From: Tubulanus polymorphus
Taxonomy: Eukaryota > Nemertea > Palaeonemertea > Tubulaniformes > Tubulanidae
Assembly (NCBI RefSeq): GCF_964204645.1
Contig: NC_134029.1
Location: 4,163,001-4,227,000 of the forward strand
Direction of reading: 5' to 3'
DNA: 64,000 nucleotides
Part shown: positions 26,776-45,000 of the stretch, piece after piece
Numbering within the stretch: position 1 is the stretch's first letter
Layout: the number at the start of each line of letters is the position of its first letter
The notes under the pieces: model-generated
Told to the model about the DNA's origin: nothing
The model's input: only the letters and a program-made list of their open reading frames with translations
Database searches by the model: none
Translations under genes and position numbers: made by a program

Positions 26776-29771
26776 TAGATATTTCCACATAATTCAACTG
26801 GTATGATTAAAATTCTTTCATTGAACATCTCAACACTTGATTATCAAGTTAGCGTGCTTTGCTAAATTAAAAATGTGAATTCGAGATTTCGAATCGCTTT
26901 CACAAAAGTGCGCTGGTTCTGTCTCTATCATATTCCTCGAAATACAGAAATCCCATTCGCATTAAAATGCCGGCATGGTTCAAGAGTATTGTTTCGGTTT
27001 ATCGTTTTGTGTGTTTCTGTGGTGATGGTTAGTTTGTTTTGTTTGTTAAGTTGTTTGGTATTCGATGTTTATACACATCTATATTTCAATATATGAATAT
27101 ATATGTATATGTTACATATATCTATATAAAATGTGTATTGTTTGATGAGTAAAATATGTCCTGTTGTGTAGATCTTACTTACCGATAGTTTGTCTTAATT
27201 GTTAACAGCCGATATCACATAAATATGTTTTGGACCATACTGAAATTTCACGGGGTACTTAGCCTTGAAGGTAAAGCCTACGAACGTATATAATGTATTT
27301 ATATATTAAAATTTGTTGTTTTTATTTCATAATGATAATTGATATTATTATTATTAAATTCCTATGTTTGATTTGAGAACGGTTTTTAAAATAAATTCTG
27401 GTAATAAAATATAATATGATAAAATGCCAATAAATAGCGAAATCATTATTGAAAAAAATTGATCAAAACTTCAGTTATTCTTTTACAAGGATAAAGTTTC
27501 AAATAGCTTCAAATTCAACCCATTATATGCATGTGCCTTGTTCTGAAAACTGCTGTTAAGTTGAAACTGCTGTTTGGTGATTTTTGTACAGCAATAATTA
27601 CGGAAACATTCTTAGATTTGACAGCATTCATTTAAAGATCAGATAAGAATTTGCTAATAGAGGACTTAAGGCGGATTTAGCATGGTCAAAAAGCATATCG
27701 TCAATAGCTTTGCCAGAAAATGTTTGTCAAGACAAAATTTGTGTCGTACTTAGAACTCCAGTACTGCCTGTCAAAAATTGTTTCTGATGTAATTTGTGTT
27801 TTTATATGTGCGTCGAAATTGTCTCAAGTTTTTTGTCGAGTTTTTCACGTAGAGCAATACTCTTGAACCGGCGTAAATTCTTTGTTCAAGCAACTCCTAA
27901 TCACATTACCGCGCCCGCTATTGTGTTAAAAGATTCACCGGGATATTTATATGTTTCAGTCGCAGCATTCATTTTTATCACTAGAGAAATCGCTTATATT
28001 CCGCCAATCAGAATCACGATTGTCGACTTTTTCTGTGTCGCTTTGATCGCATGTAATGGCTGTCAGATTTGATGACTACTCTTTTGTCCTCGCGAACTGA
28101 CTGTTCTTCAAAGTCATCACATAGTCTGATGTCATTAGAAACTAAAGAAACATTTTTACTAATTCTTACTCCTTTTTCACTTATGATCGAGTTTTGATAA
28201 AGTTTAACATGAATGCTGATGATAACTGAAAACCCTTTCATGCATTATCTCTTAGATATATTTTCTCTATATTTATGTACGGTATTAGGTTGATAGAATA
28301 TTGATTCGTTGTTAGTTTCAAATTTATTAGGTTTTACTCAATTTTTTTGGCACGAAAAACTGTATATCGTCGATAATAATTATATAATGTACAGATGCAA
28401 TTTGTAGAGATGCTCACACACAGTACTTACTGATTTATTAGTAGTAAAAACGAGAATTACCAACCACACGTCCAGAATATCCCTCGCTTGCCAGGGCGAG
28501 AATTTGGCCAGGCGACTGATGAAGAAGATGTCCTAGAAATTCCTACCCTGGTAATCGAGACGGCCTAGCGGGCATGGATAATTGCTCATCTGTACAAATG
28601 GTTCCCTGTACTATCTTCCAACTACAAATGACATGATGTATTGTTTGAATTTGATCTCTTTTTATGGATCATTTTAAATTTTTTCAATGTTACTTTATAT
28701 ATGCATTCATTCTGACAGATTACACAGGAATGTATGACTTTATGTATAGCATCTTTTCCACAATGCGAGGTTTTTGTTATATTATTATTATGAATAAAAA
28801 AAACAGTGTCCGTATGTGGATTGTATTCAATAAAAGTATTTTGTTTGCTGTAATTCTGTGTCGTTTTGTTATTCTTATGAGGATTGTTTCGTGTTCAAAT
28901 ATCAAATTTACATTTACAAATCATCGAGCAAGAATTGAGGACATTTTCCAAAAATGAGGATACAAATGACCATATCCTATTCAAATGAACTGGCAGTTTA
29001 CCAGAGCAAGGAAAACCCTTTTTCCCAGAGGAAGAATCAATAATCGGCTTTAACTCCCGAGTTCCACAGATATCGTATTTGCATATAATACTCCGCAAGA
29101 TTATGTAAGATGATACCAGTTGTACTGGTATATATTTAGAGGATAGTAACTGTGAAGTGGACAAAATCCATTTAGCCTGTAAGAATAGCATGCGTGCTCG
29201 CTGTGGACAAAACATGCCAACAATCCACTTTGAGCCCCAGTTATCAAGGTTCAACATCTCAAACAGACAATAATAGCATGTGCCTAGATTATAACGATGA
29301 TTCACCACCAGGCTTCCACATGCATATGACACTATTGTCACGATGATCCTTTGTTGTTGTAGTTTCACATTTCTCCACTAGATGATGCTCGGCATCAAAG
29401 AGGTCTAAAATCACAAATTAACTGCTGAAGAGATGGTTTTTTTGTGAGATAAATAATGTATTTGTATTTACAAGAGGTAATTGGACAATTCAAGATACTA
29501 GCACCAGCTTACGTTTATAAACAGCGAATTAAAGTGACAAATCAAAATTCTTCACAGATTATTTACTAAATAATCAACCAGAGAGTACATTGATTTCTTA
29601 TATAAAATGCCATTGGAATCATATAAAAACATACTTAAGCAAAATATATCCTTCTCCTCTGGAACCATCGAACACTTGTCAGAATGATTCAATACGTTTG
29701 TTCATCATGGAATGATTTAAAGCATCATCTAATCATTACTGAAGCATAATCTAAGCATAATCATTGGACTA

Positions 29772-31390
29772 TTATAGTCCGTTTGTGTAAAATTTCAAAA
29801 GTTCTTTACTGAATTTGTGCAATGGAAATCCCATTACGTTGAAATAATCACCGTGTATTCCTTCAACTAGTGTTCCTCCTATAGCCTGAATACCATAACC
29901 ACCAGCTTTATCCCTGAAAGATATTTTCAACTAGATATCTTAAAGTCTTTAAACTAAAATACACAATTGAACAATTCATTTCGCAGGACTTACATAGGTT
30001 CACCGGTATCTATGTATGCGTTGATGACATCAGATGACATTTCAGTCATTCTAACTTCAGTTCCTTCGTGAAATAGTTTAACATGAAATTCTTCACCATC
30101 CGAAAACTTTGGTTTCACGAGGCATATACCTGTATAAACTGTATGATTTCGTCCACTGAACCTAAGATAAATCATAATTAGATGATTGAAGATTGAAAAA
30201 TAAGATTCGAATTCATTGCAAAACATTGGTGAACTTCAACATGAAGTGACAAATTTTGGCTATGACTTATAAGATTTTGAGGACCGTTTTTAAAGAAATG
30301 TTTTCATTTTAAAATTTGGAGAAAATGAGCAGGGTTAGGCCTACATACGAGATGGCACGACATACCTTATGAAAATTAAATCATTCAATGACATTTAAAA
30401 TGGATTTTAGGCTCCCAAGTAAATATCAAACAAGTCATCAAATAGATAAAAAATTTCCCTAGTACCGGTTGTCTACTTTTTCACTTAAAATTTCACAGAA
30501 TCCTCACATGGTAAGCGCTGGTACCTCATTCAAGATTTGATATGAAATACCATCATGGTTGAATGTGTGTTTGTGTACATTTAAGGTGTTTACTTACTTC
30601 GACAACATTTTGAATGCATCTTGCTTGTCTTTTGGTTTCTCATAAATTACACCATCTAATGTAACGATAGTGTCTGCTCCAATTATCAAATCTGGAGGTC
30701 GCTTAAACGAGAAAAAATACTCACTGAATCATGAGGAGCAGCCCACAAATAGGCAATATCTCGACAATTATATGTTTCGGACTTATTTACCGAATCAGAA
30801 GCAAGCTTGCGGGCAATTTCTAGAGTTTTGTGACGAGCGGTTTCCTTCACGTAATCGGCCGGATGGTCAAATGAACCTTTATCCAAATCTTCCAAAAATG
30901 TTGATGGTACAACCTCAAATTTCAATCCCTGAAAAGAAAAAAATCATTGCCTGCAATTAAGGAAGAATATTGCCGTATGATCACCATTAGTGGCTAATTA
31001 TTAATTGATCGGGAGTAGTCTCAATATTTGGCATAAAAAGTAGCCAGTGAATTAGTCTGAATTGAATACCAGTCAGTCGTTGTTACCGGTTCCGAACGAC
31101 GGCTAGGTACTAGACTACCAGCGAATGAAATAAAATGATAATACTTCTCAATCAAAAACATTTTTGCACATATTTGATTTACTTCAGTCTAAAGAGAGTA
31201 ATTAAAATCGTTTAATAAATACCGGTGGCAGGCAGTAAGGAACAATATAATTCAATTTTGATTTGAGTTTATTAACTAAAGAAACTACGAATTCCTTACG
31301 ATATTTTCTAAAATCAGTTTCCTACGAGGGGACCCGCTGGCTAGAATTATTCTCTGGGTTGATAGGACGTTTGATATTTGCTGTAACATG
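29772..31390 (-). CDS. Maf-like nucleoside triphosphate pyrophosphatase (ASMTL N-domain type)
   Basis: Maf-family pyrophosphatase, homologous to the N-terminal half of vertebrate ASMTL. Family members hydrolyse dTTP, UTP or modified NTPs to monophosphates as house-cleaning enzymes. Coding exons in order: 31390-31301, 30928-30791, 30701-30598, 30161-29994, 29913-29772. Total 642 nt, 213 aa, and all phases close. Motifs: [18 protein letters not shown] (residues about 13-30), the Maf signature; [26 protein letters not shown] with the catalytic Asp in [27 protein letters not shown]; and [20 protein letters not shown]. The 30791-to-30701 intron is only 89 bases. It ends at FYTNGL and a TAA, with no O-methyltransferase domain, so this is a single-domain enzyme unlike ASMTL. 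Start chosen as the first ATG before the signature. Confidence 0.9.
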
Positions 31391-37342
<5,952 letters not shown>

Positions 37343-37487
37343 ATTAGATAGAATGTTATAATTTTATAGAGAAATTGGTTTTAATCAAACGCATTTTTGC
37401 GCTTTATTTATTTCGATGATATTGGTCAAACCAGATTCATGTATATTAGATGTGTACCATCTTTGAAATAGTGGAACTTGTATTTAG

Positions 37488-37493
37488 AATAAA
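37488..37493 (+). terminator. ABHD18: Candidate polyadenylation signal of ABHD18
   Basis: AATAAA about 145 bases after the stop codon. Confidence 0.5.
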
Positions 37494-38619
37494 ATGTGCT
37501 CAAAATCGGAAATACAGAAATACTGTACTTAGTCAGACAATCAGGCAATGGCTGCATTTTCAAAGTAACGTCTTTCTAATTCCATTCCATTTGTGGAATT
37601 GATAAACTTTTCTGATGTAAATGTTTCTACCTCTTCTGATTCAGAATCAGCCATGATATTGATTTCTTAATTTGATTGACTAAAACATCTGGAACGTGCT
37701 TTGAGAAAATGCCTGTATTGTAAAGTCTGCCTGTTTGTTTGTTAAATCATGATGTTCATGACTACTGGTACTAGAAAATATGCTACGGATTTTCTTTTAC
37801 TGCAAGTGTTTTCCTTTTATTTTAATATGTCTCAAATTTCAAGAATGCTTTTCTCTTTAAATGTCCCTGCAATGTAGAGCTTTTCCTAGGAAGGTGTATA
37901 CCAGAGTTATGGGCTTAGCTGAATTGATAGCATTTCTTGTATTAAAATAAGATTGAAATTCTCTCCGTGAAGAAGGATAACTATAGCAGTAGAAAGAATG
38001 TATTTCAGTTATACCAATTTTTTGCAGTAATTTCTTATCAATCTAAAGTTGGGCCGCTTTCATTAATAAAAGAAATCAAGTACACTACCTGGTACCAGTA
38101 ATTGAAACATGAATAATCCTTGCATAGAAAAAAGTTAGTTGAAAATGTTATTATGGAAGTGAAAAATGAAATCATGTATGCGATTAAATTTTGTTGATTT
38201 GTAGGAGAATAAAAGGTATACAACCATTTGTTATTTCATGGAAATTGACGTAAGTTAGTTTGGATTTTATTTCTTTATCAGAGGATATTGAATCGTCCAT
38301 GCTGCACGTTTAAAAGAGTGTAAAACATGGTGGCACAAATTATTAGAATCAATCACGTGTGGTAGTCTGGACACCAACCATATGAGGGCAGATGCGAAGA
38401 ATGATAATAATGTAGGTAGCTGTAGCTCAAAACCAAATTGAATATGCCCCCTTTTTATACAAATCCACGAAACGGAAATCAAAGGAGCACTTCGTGATGA
38501 CCAGCTAAGTTGAAATCTGTTTGAAATCAATGTCATTATGATAATACATTTTGTATTTGAATATTTTTCGTATGACGTAAGATACGCAATGTTTGTGTAA
38601 TAGCGAAAAGCCGTATCGT

Positions 38620-38691
38620 AGTGGCTTCTCATGGGATTCGAACCCATCGCACATCTTGAAACACCCCCTTTCAACACTACTAAGCCATTGG
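38620..38691 (-). mobile_element. tRNA-derived sequence (SINE head or tRNA pseudogene)
   Basis: On the minus strand there is an A-box-like TGGCTTAGTAGTGTTG about 30 bases before a perfect B box (GGGTTCGAATCCC). GTGGCTTCTC/GAGAAGCCAC marks the 3' side. The arms do not pair as a normal acceptor stem, so this is more likely a SINE head than a working tRNA gene. Confidence 0.45.
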
Positions 38692-38870
38692 AACATTTCT
38701 ATGATGACATCCAATGAATGAGAGAATGTCATCTTAATTTTTTTTAATCGAAATTTTTTAATTTGAAACAGTTTCTTCGGTTGTTAATTAGTTAGTGTTA
38801 GTGAAAATGATGATGGTGATGAGGACTGATCGTTGTGAAGAAGCCACGTGCGTTTGTGTTCGACGCTGCC

Positions 38871-38904
38871 GTCACGTGACACGCCTGATATATCGGCGCA
38901 TGCG
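38871..38904 (+). promoter_or_regulatory. LARP1: E-box and NRF1-like sites before LARP1
   Basis: The palindrome GTCACGTGAC (38871-38880) is the extended E-box bound by bHLH-zip factors such as MiT/TFE and USF. GCGCATGCG (38896-38904) matches an NRF1 half-palindrome. Both lie in a locally CpG-rich stretch just before the proposed first LARP1 exon. Binding itself is inference. Confidence 0.45.
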
Positions 38905-38939
38905 TATTGCGTTCCTTTCCCTTGTGTTAATGGCGACAT

Positions 38940-38993
38940 GTGCCTGGCTGTAAAACGCTCGAATTCAGGCCACATTTCTGCCAGATTTAACGG
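38940..38993 (+). other. LARP1: Probable non-coding first exon of LARP1
   Basis: A strong donor (AACGG|GTAAGTG) at 38993 follows the promoter sites. A matching acceptor (GCATTTTCAG|GTTTG) lies at 39295, about 200 bases before the LARP1 start codon. The 5' end of the exon is unknown, so the left boundary is approximate. Confidence 0.45.
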
Positions 38994-39493
38994 GTAAGTG
39001 ACGTTAACAGTCGTTTATTTCGATATCGGAACGTTTTGCCTCGACGTCGAAAGCGTTTTTACTGTGTGGCGAGTGCGTTCAATTGAATAAAACGGTCGCA
39101 ATTTGATGGTGAAATCCTTCCTGCTGTTCGTTCCACTGCACCAGTCCGTGTGTCGATAACATCGTACTCACAACGTGGTCGCCTTATTAGTTACATATGA
39201 CCCTTAAAATAACCCCTTCACGCCACCCATAGCCACTAATAAACACATATAAACGATCAATATAATTGGTCTAATCAATAAAAATGCATTTTCAGGTTTG
39301 TAAGTTGTGTTGAAAAGTGAACATTTGTTGGAGTTCTTCATTCCAAAAAAAAGTTTTTCGCCAGATAAGAGAAGGGTTTCGAGCTGTTGCAAGCGTTATT
39401 GTGCAATCCGAGCGAATATCGTCGTAGCTATATCGCGAGAGACTACGCATCGTCGAGCGCGTGTGATTGGAGACGTTAAAACGCGGGTTCGAC

Positions 39494-42014
39494 ATGGCGT
39501 CTACTGAGGTTGCTGTAACGCCTCAGACGACCGATTTGAACCCTATTGAATCGAAAAAACTGAACGCCACCGACGACGACGAATCGGTCGCGATGGAAAC
39601 GGAAACAACGAAAAACGACATGAAACGTCAAAAATCGGACGAGGACGAGGTCGTGAATTCGACGGACGCGAATAACGCGACCGACTGCGGACCGTCGGAC
39701 GCGAAGAGTTTGAAAGACGCGGCGAATGAAGAAACGAAAGGCACGAACAATGTGAAAGTATTCGATAAGTCGGTTTACGTCGAAGCGCCGCCGCCGAAAG
39801 TGAATCCATGGAATAAAACGGTTACGGTTTCAGTGGCGAATACATTAGCGCAAGATTCAGGTCAGTATCAGCGGTTTTATATTAACACATCGCGTTTCAA
39901 ACCGTTATGCTTTAACGTTGGACTGTCTAAATTGAAGCAGTTACTATATTTGCACCACAAACTCTGATAGGCCTACTCCTGACGTGTAAATCTAGTCTAG
40001 CCTTACCTGCCATAAATTCCTTCTCCATGGTTTCTCGCGAGCATTATATATATCACTATAATGATATATAAATTTGTCAACATTAAGTCATGGAATTAGA
40101 CTTTTAAGTAAGTCATTGGTGGTATTGAATTGGTCAAAGAGGCTATGAACCCTTAACTACTATCATAGCTGCGTGATGATATTCAAACCAGCAGTGGCTA
40201 TCATAAGATAAACATGCACAAATTTGACCTCCTCTCCCAAAATTGTGCATGATGCTTGAAATCATCGACATCGGGGTTCGTGTACTTTATGGATGGCTGT
40301 CTTACTGCGTATCCTGATACTGTTTCACGTGATGAATTACACAAGCCTATTCAGAATTTCATCTGTGTTGTGATATAACGACGGAAACTTTTTGAAGTTG
40401 TTTAGTGAAATTGACGGCACTGGTCCTTATCATTGATTTTACCCTTACTTTATCCGTATGTAAACTGTACATACATGTCGATATTTATGCACTTTTTAAA
40501 ATGGCTTAACTGATAACTTCCTATTGAATGCTATACACATTATTGTCAGGTCAATAGGAATTGAACCTTCACAGGTGCAAGCCTTTCATTTACTTAAACT
40601 CTCAAATTTTTTGGTTTACCATCGTAGAATTGACTACTAAAGTGTCGAAAATCCATTAACTAGTCCGCCCGAAATCAATCAATCGTAGTTAATCTAAACT
40701 AATTTTACCGATAATTGTAAGTTGTATATGAGGTCAATCTTCACTGCATTTATCAATTTTCTTGCTTTCAGTTATTATCAGTAATCGGAATGAAACGTTC
40801 TTTTAGTAATAATTTTATCGCCGACTAAAAGTCCAAATTTTCTTAATCAAAGTTGATGATAAGATATATGATAAACGCGCGCTCGTATGTGAGAGAATAC
40901 ATTATAATTGTTAACGATTGATAACCCCGAACACTGGAATATTGATTGATATTGCCGTTATTTGCTAGCGGTGCATTTACTTTAATATTATTTAATCTAT
41001 GTCTTCATCGAGACTAATGTTATTGTTTGGTCTATGGCATAGTTATTGGGGGCGCAATAATTTAGTATTTGCGATTTGAATTTTCACCGCCGTGATGCGA
41101 CTGTTCAATGCTTGCTCAGTATGTTGACAGCTGTAGGCGTTGTGTTTAAGGCCCTACAACGCGGATGACTTGTTGCACTTTAGCGCAATTTAAAGGATAT
41201 TGAAATGGATGTGGCTAATTCATAAATGATATTTTTCTCTTTTACTTAAGAATTTATTTTCTCTTTTTAGATGGGGAACAACAGAAAGCTAAAGTGATTA
41301 AAGCAAGTGGAAGTAAAAAGATAGATAGAGTAAGTGAGCTTGTTGTAATTTGCCACAAATTACCCATTGAGACCCAGGTATCCCCCTGCAGCCTTCTGTG
41401 GGTTTTGAGTGCATTTTTTGCGTACGTTTGGTTTAGTTTTCTCTGGCAGTTCTAGATGTTAACCTTAGCCTCAGAACTAGACCCAGGTCGGATGAAATTC
41501 AGTCGAGCACACTTGAAGTATCGAACTGAAAAGGCCTAAACAAATGGCATTTTTCATCAGTGGCGGCACATGTTACCGTGTGTTATTATAGCTGTCAGCA
41601 GTAGTGACAGTTGAGTGCAGCAGTTGTAGCCCCCTATTAGTCAGACGACAATTAAATGGTTTTAAATGATTTCAAGATGATGCGAATCTCTGTATTTTAT
41701 TGTTCTCTGGTGTTTCAGACTTCCTATAGACACCACCACCACCACCACCACCATAAATCATGGGGTTCCCACTCTCAGGTAACAAAAAGCACATATATCC
41801 CAGAACGTGGTGGCTATGTTCGGTCGTGGTTTCGATGTTGTTTACGTCCAGTCACTAGCAGCATTGTTTACCTTTAAATTTAGCACGTTTCAATCTCCCA
41901 GGAACAAGTATTCGGACCAAAATGATGATTAATACCTACCCATGTATTAGATAAGCAGCAAATTAATATGAACGAGCCAAACATGATCTAAAAAGACCTA
42001 CCATTCTCTAGTGT

Positions 42015-42076
<62 letters not shown>

Positions 42077-45000
42077 TGGTTTATTGTACTCTAAAAACAG
42101 ACCTGACTATGACTACTATTTGAGAGTAGTCTATTCTTTAAGGGCTGAACTACTCAAAAAATATCAAAACGCTCCCAAAATCATTATTAATTTCTAGTTC
42201 GTTTTCAGTTAAATTACTTTTTTTGATGTCAAATGATTTTTTTTGTGAAACCTACTGCAATAAGATATATTGAGTAGTATGGACTTCAACATGCATGAAT
42301 TGTGAACGCAATTGAAATTTTTAGAATAAATTGATTGATGATGATAACAGATGAGCAAAAAAAAACTATTGTTTTGTTTGATTTTTCGACTTGAATGCAT
42401 CGTCCCTCGATCAATGTTGTTGTGAGACCCGCGTAAAAACAACCTCTCATAGTTGTTGTGATATATCAGTATTGTCTATTCTGGGGATGGCTGTCTCCTT
42501 TCTTGTACGTAATGGCTTGGATCAGTTGGAGAAAAAAAGTTGACAAAATTCTGCTTCATTTGATCACTGTATTTATTATTTTAACTCCAGCGATTAATTA
42601 CCATGATGTTTCAGCGAAATGTTGTAAGTTAAACAACACTTATGAATTTTCATTTTAGGCGAGCGATTTTAGTGACACAACCAACTGGCCAACCCTCGGT
42701 GAAGTTAAAGATGTAAGTTATTGTTGTATTCGATGAAAAGATGATTTGGTTCGCAGATGGTTCTAGCATGCAAGATCTGCTATTTATTTCTACGGTTTAA
42801 GGATCGTGAAATTGTACTAACCCTGTCCCCTTCTAATGTATATGTTGAAACCCGTTGAGTTATCACTTTTACAAGGGCCTCGTTTTCATATTGAAAAATT
42901 GAAAAATCACCCATAAAATACTGTAAAATACATGAAAACTTAAATATTTTGAATTGATGTAACTGTGTGAACCATGTAATCAACTTTAACAGAACTCGTG
43001 ATATTTCGTTTCGATGTTCCAGGGTTGTTTGACGACGAACACCGGTATCAACAAGAAACCGGCGTCAAGTTCGGCGTCGTCGACGGCGGCACGATCGGCG
43101 CAGACGTCGGTCGGCGTTAAACAACAGGCTTCGTTGACAGATTCGGGCGGCGATGACTCGTCGAAGGAAAACAAAGATACGGCCAGCGGCGAAGACGATC
43201 AGAGAACGCCGAAGAAAAAAGGTACGACTGAATGTCTGGGTCGGTTGCATACTTCATGAGTCGTAACCGTGGTTTGTTGCTCTTAGGATTAACAATTTCT
43301 AGCATAAATATTTCATAGTCTAGTAATACGTATTAAGCGGCACTAGACGTTGAATACTAGCGCTTAACCTCAGTATTTGATTATTGGGACTGTATTGTGT
43401 ACTGTAGCTGTTGTCGTCGTTCTTGTCGCTGTTATATATTGTTCAATCTTCTTATCTGTTCGTTCATCGGTAAATGATGGTTTTTGTGTGTGTATGACAG
43501 TTTACTCGAAGTACCGATTGCGTATCGGTGATGTTTTCATATAGGTATTTCACATTTTGACAAGAATTGTTTTCAAGTAATAGTGTCATGTTGAATACGT
43601 CTCGATGATGATTGTGTTGATTTTTTTCTTGTTTGAGTAATGAATATGATGTATGATAACTGCCTGGTACAGATGTGTTTTATATCTTTCCATCGTTTTG
43701 CGTATTGTTGTGTACATAGAGCAGTTTTTTCACTGACGAAATTGACCCATATCTTGGCGCAGGTGCTTCGCTACTGAAATGCCAATACACGCGCTGAACC
43801 GTGTCAAAACTCAAATTTAATACTAGGCTCCTTAAAATCTACTTAGGAAATTCCCTGTGATGCTCGGGAGCATCGTCGTATTTTCCAAGTCAAGTCTCGA
43901 TTAGTTTACTAAACTCTAACAGAAAAAAAGTACATTTCTCATAAAATTGGGGAGGTGAGAAAAAAGATGTAGCGTGTAACAATACGCATTTACATATTAA
44001 CCATTTTTGGTACGTTATTTGTACATTCAATTCCATCTGTTGGTGGTGTATAGATAAATCGTACAGCACCTGGCTCATCTTGTGCCCCGCCTACTTAAAC
44101 GCAGACGTTTATTTCCGTGTAGGACAATATCAAAATATATTCGCGATTGTCAATGATGTTTTTTCGACGTTGGTCATCACATCCTAATAATCTAATCTTA
44201 GACGACTAATATTTTATCCAGCTTGTATTTTCTTGCGTTTCTAAAAAATGTCTTTGGTGAAAATAAGAATCTTTCTTCGGCCAGACGACATACAATGCGC
44301 CACTGCCAATTATATTTCCAATTGATCGGAAAAATGATTTGTTTGTTCTCGGACAAGTAACTGTAAGGTGGATTTGATGTTAAGGTCGCTGTTAGTAGGT
44401 AGGAAAGTTAGTAGGTAGTTTGTACTTTGACTAGGATAACTATATTTGGAAGAGTTGTATTTAGATGCTAAAATTTTTGGATTGTGTAGATGAAATATTT
44501 AAAAAAGGGCATAATTGAGAGTATCAAGGGTTGTTAGATTTCGGCCCTAGTTTGAATCAATGATTATTATGGTTTTTGCTTAAACCGAATAGTCAGTAAG
44601 ACTAAGATTAAGCTTCCACGCTTGGTTAACGAAACGCCCCACGTGTGATATACATCTAGCTGCGCGAAAGTCTCATACACAAGCTGAAATCTAGAAATGT
44701 CAATGAATTCGCCGTGCCAGCCTGGATGGCTATAATATATGGTAATAATTATATGCTGTATATGTGTGTGTATATATATGACAGATGTTAATTCGTAATA
44801 TATTTCTCATATAAACAGATGTTATATTCATTCATGTGGTATATCTCGCGATGATCATTGCCGGGTTACACTACTGAATATTTGAGCATCTGATTTTTTT
44901 AATCCGCGACAAACTGTTGAAATACCGGTGGTGGTGGCGGTCTGCGACGTGGTGGCTGATAATACCCCGGTCGGCAGACGGACGGATAGAATAGCGATTA

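Larger units (their letters stand above)
20651..29771. other. Gene-poor interval between brat and the Maf gene
   Basis: About 9 kb with no recognised gene. It holds AT-rich DNA with scattered AATAAA words, a pogo-like MITE at 26615-26775 and a possible inverted-ended element at 25166-25542. Reading frames of up to 157 codons (28895-29368, minus) carry no domain I know and are within chance for this base composition. The right end, about 29.4-29.77 kb, should include the 3' UTR of the minus-strand Maf gene. Confidence 0.5.
37343..38870. other. ABHD18 3' UTR and intergenic DNA
   Basis: No supported gene. It includes the ABHD18 polyadenylation signal, AT-rich filler and a tRNA-derived sequence near 38620-38691. 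Confidence 0.5.

Noticed and set aside
28895-29368. A 157-codon minus-strand open frame in the gene-poor interval
   Set aside because: No domain, no splice partners and no family resemblance. A rough estimate suggests about one frame this long could arise by chance in 64 kb of this composition.
31080-31160. An alternative Maf first exon containing [11 protein letters not shown]
   Set aside because: It only loosely resembles the Maf signature. The exon at 31301-31390 has the exact [13 protein letters not shown] motif and closes the frame.
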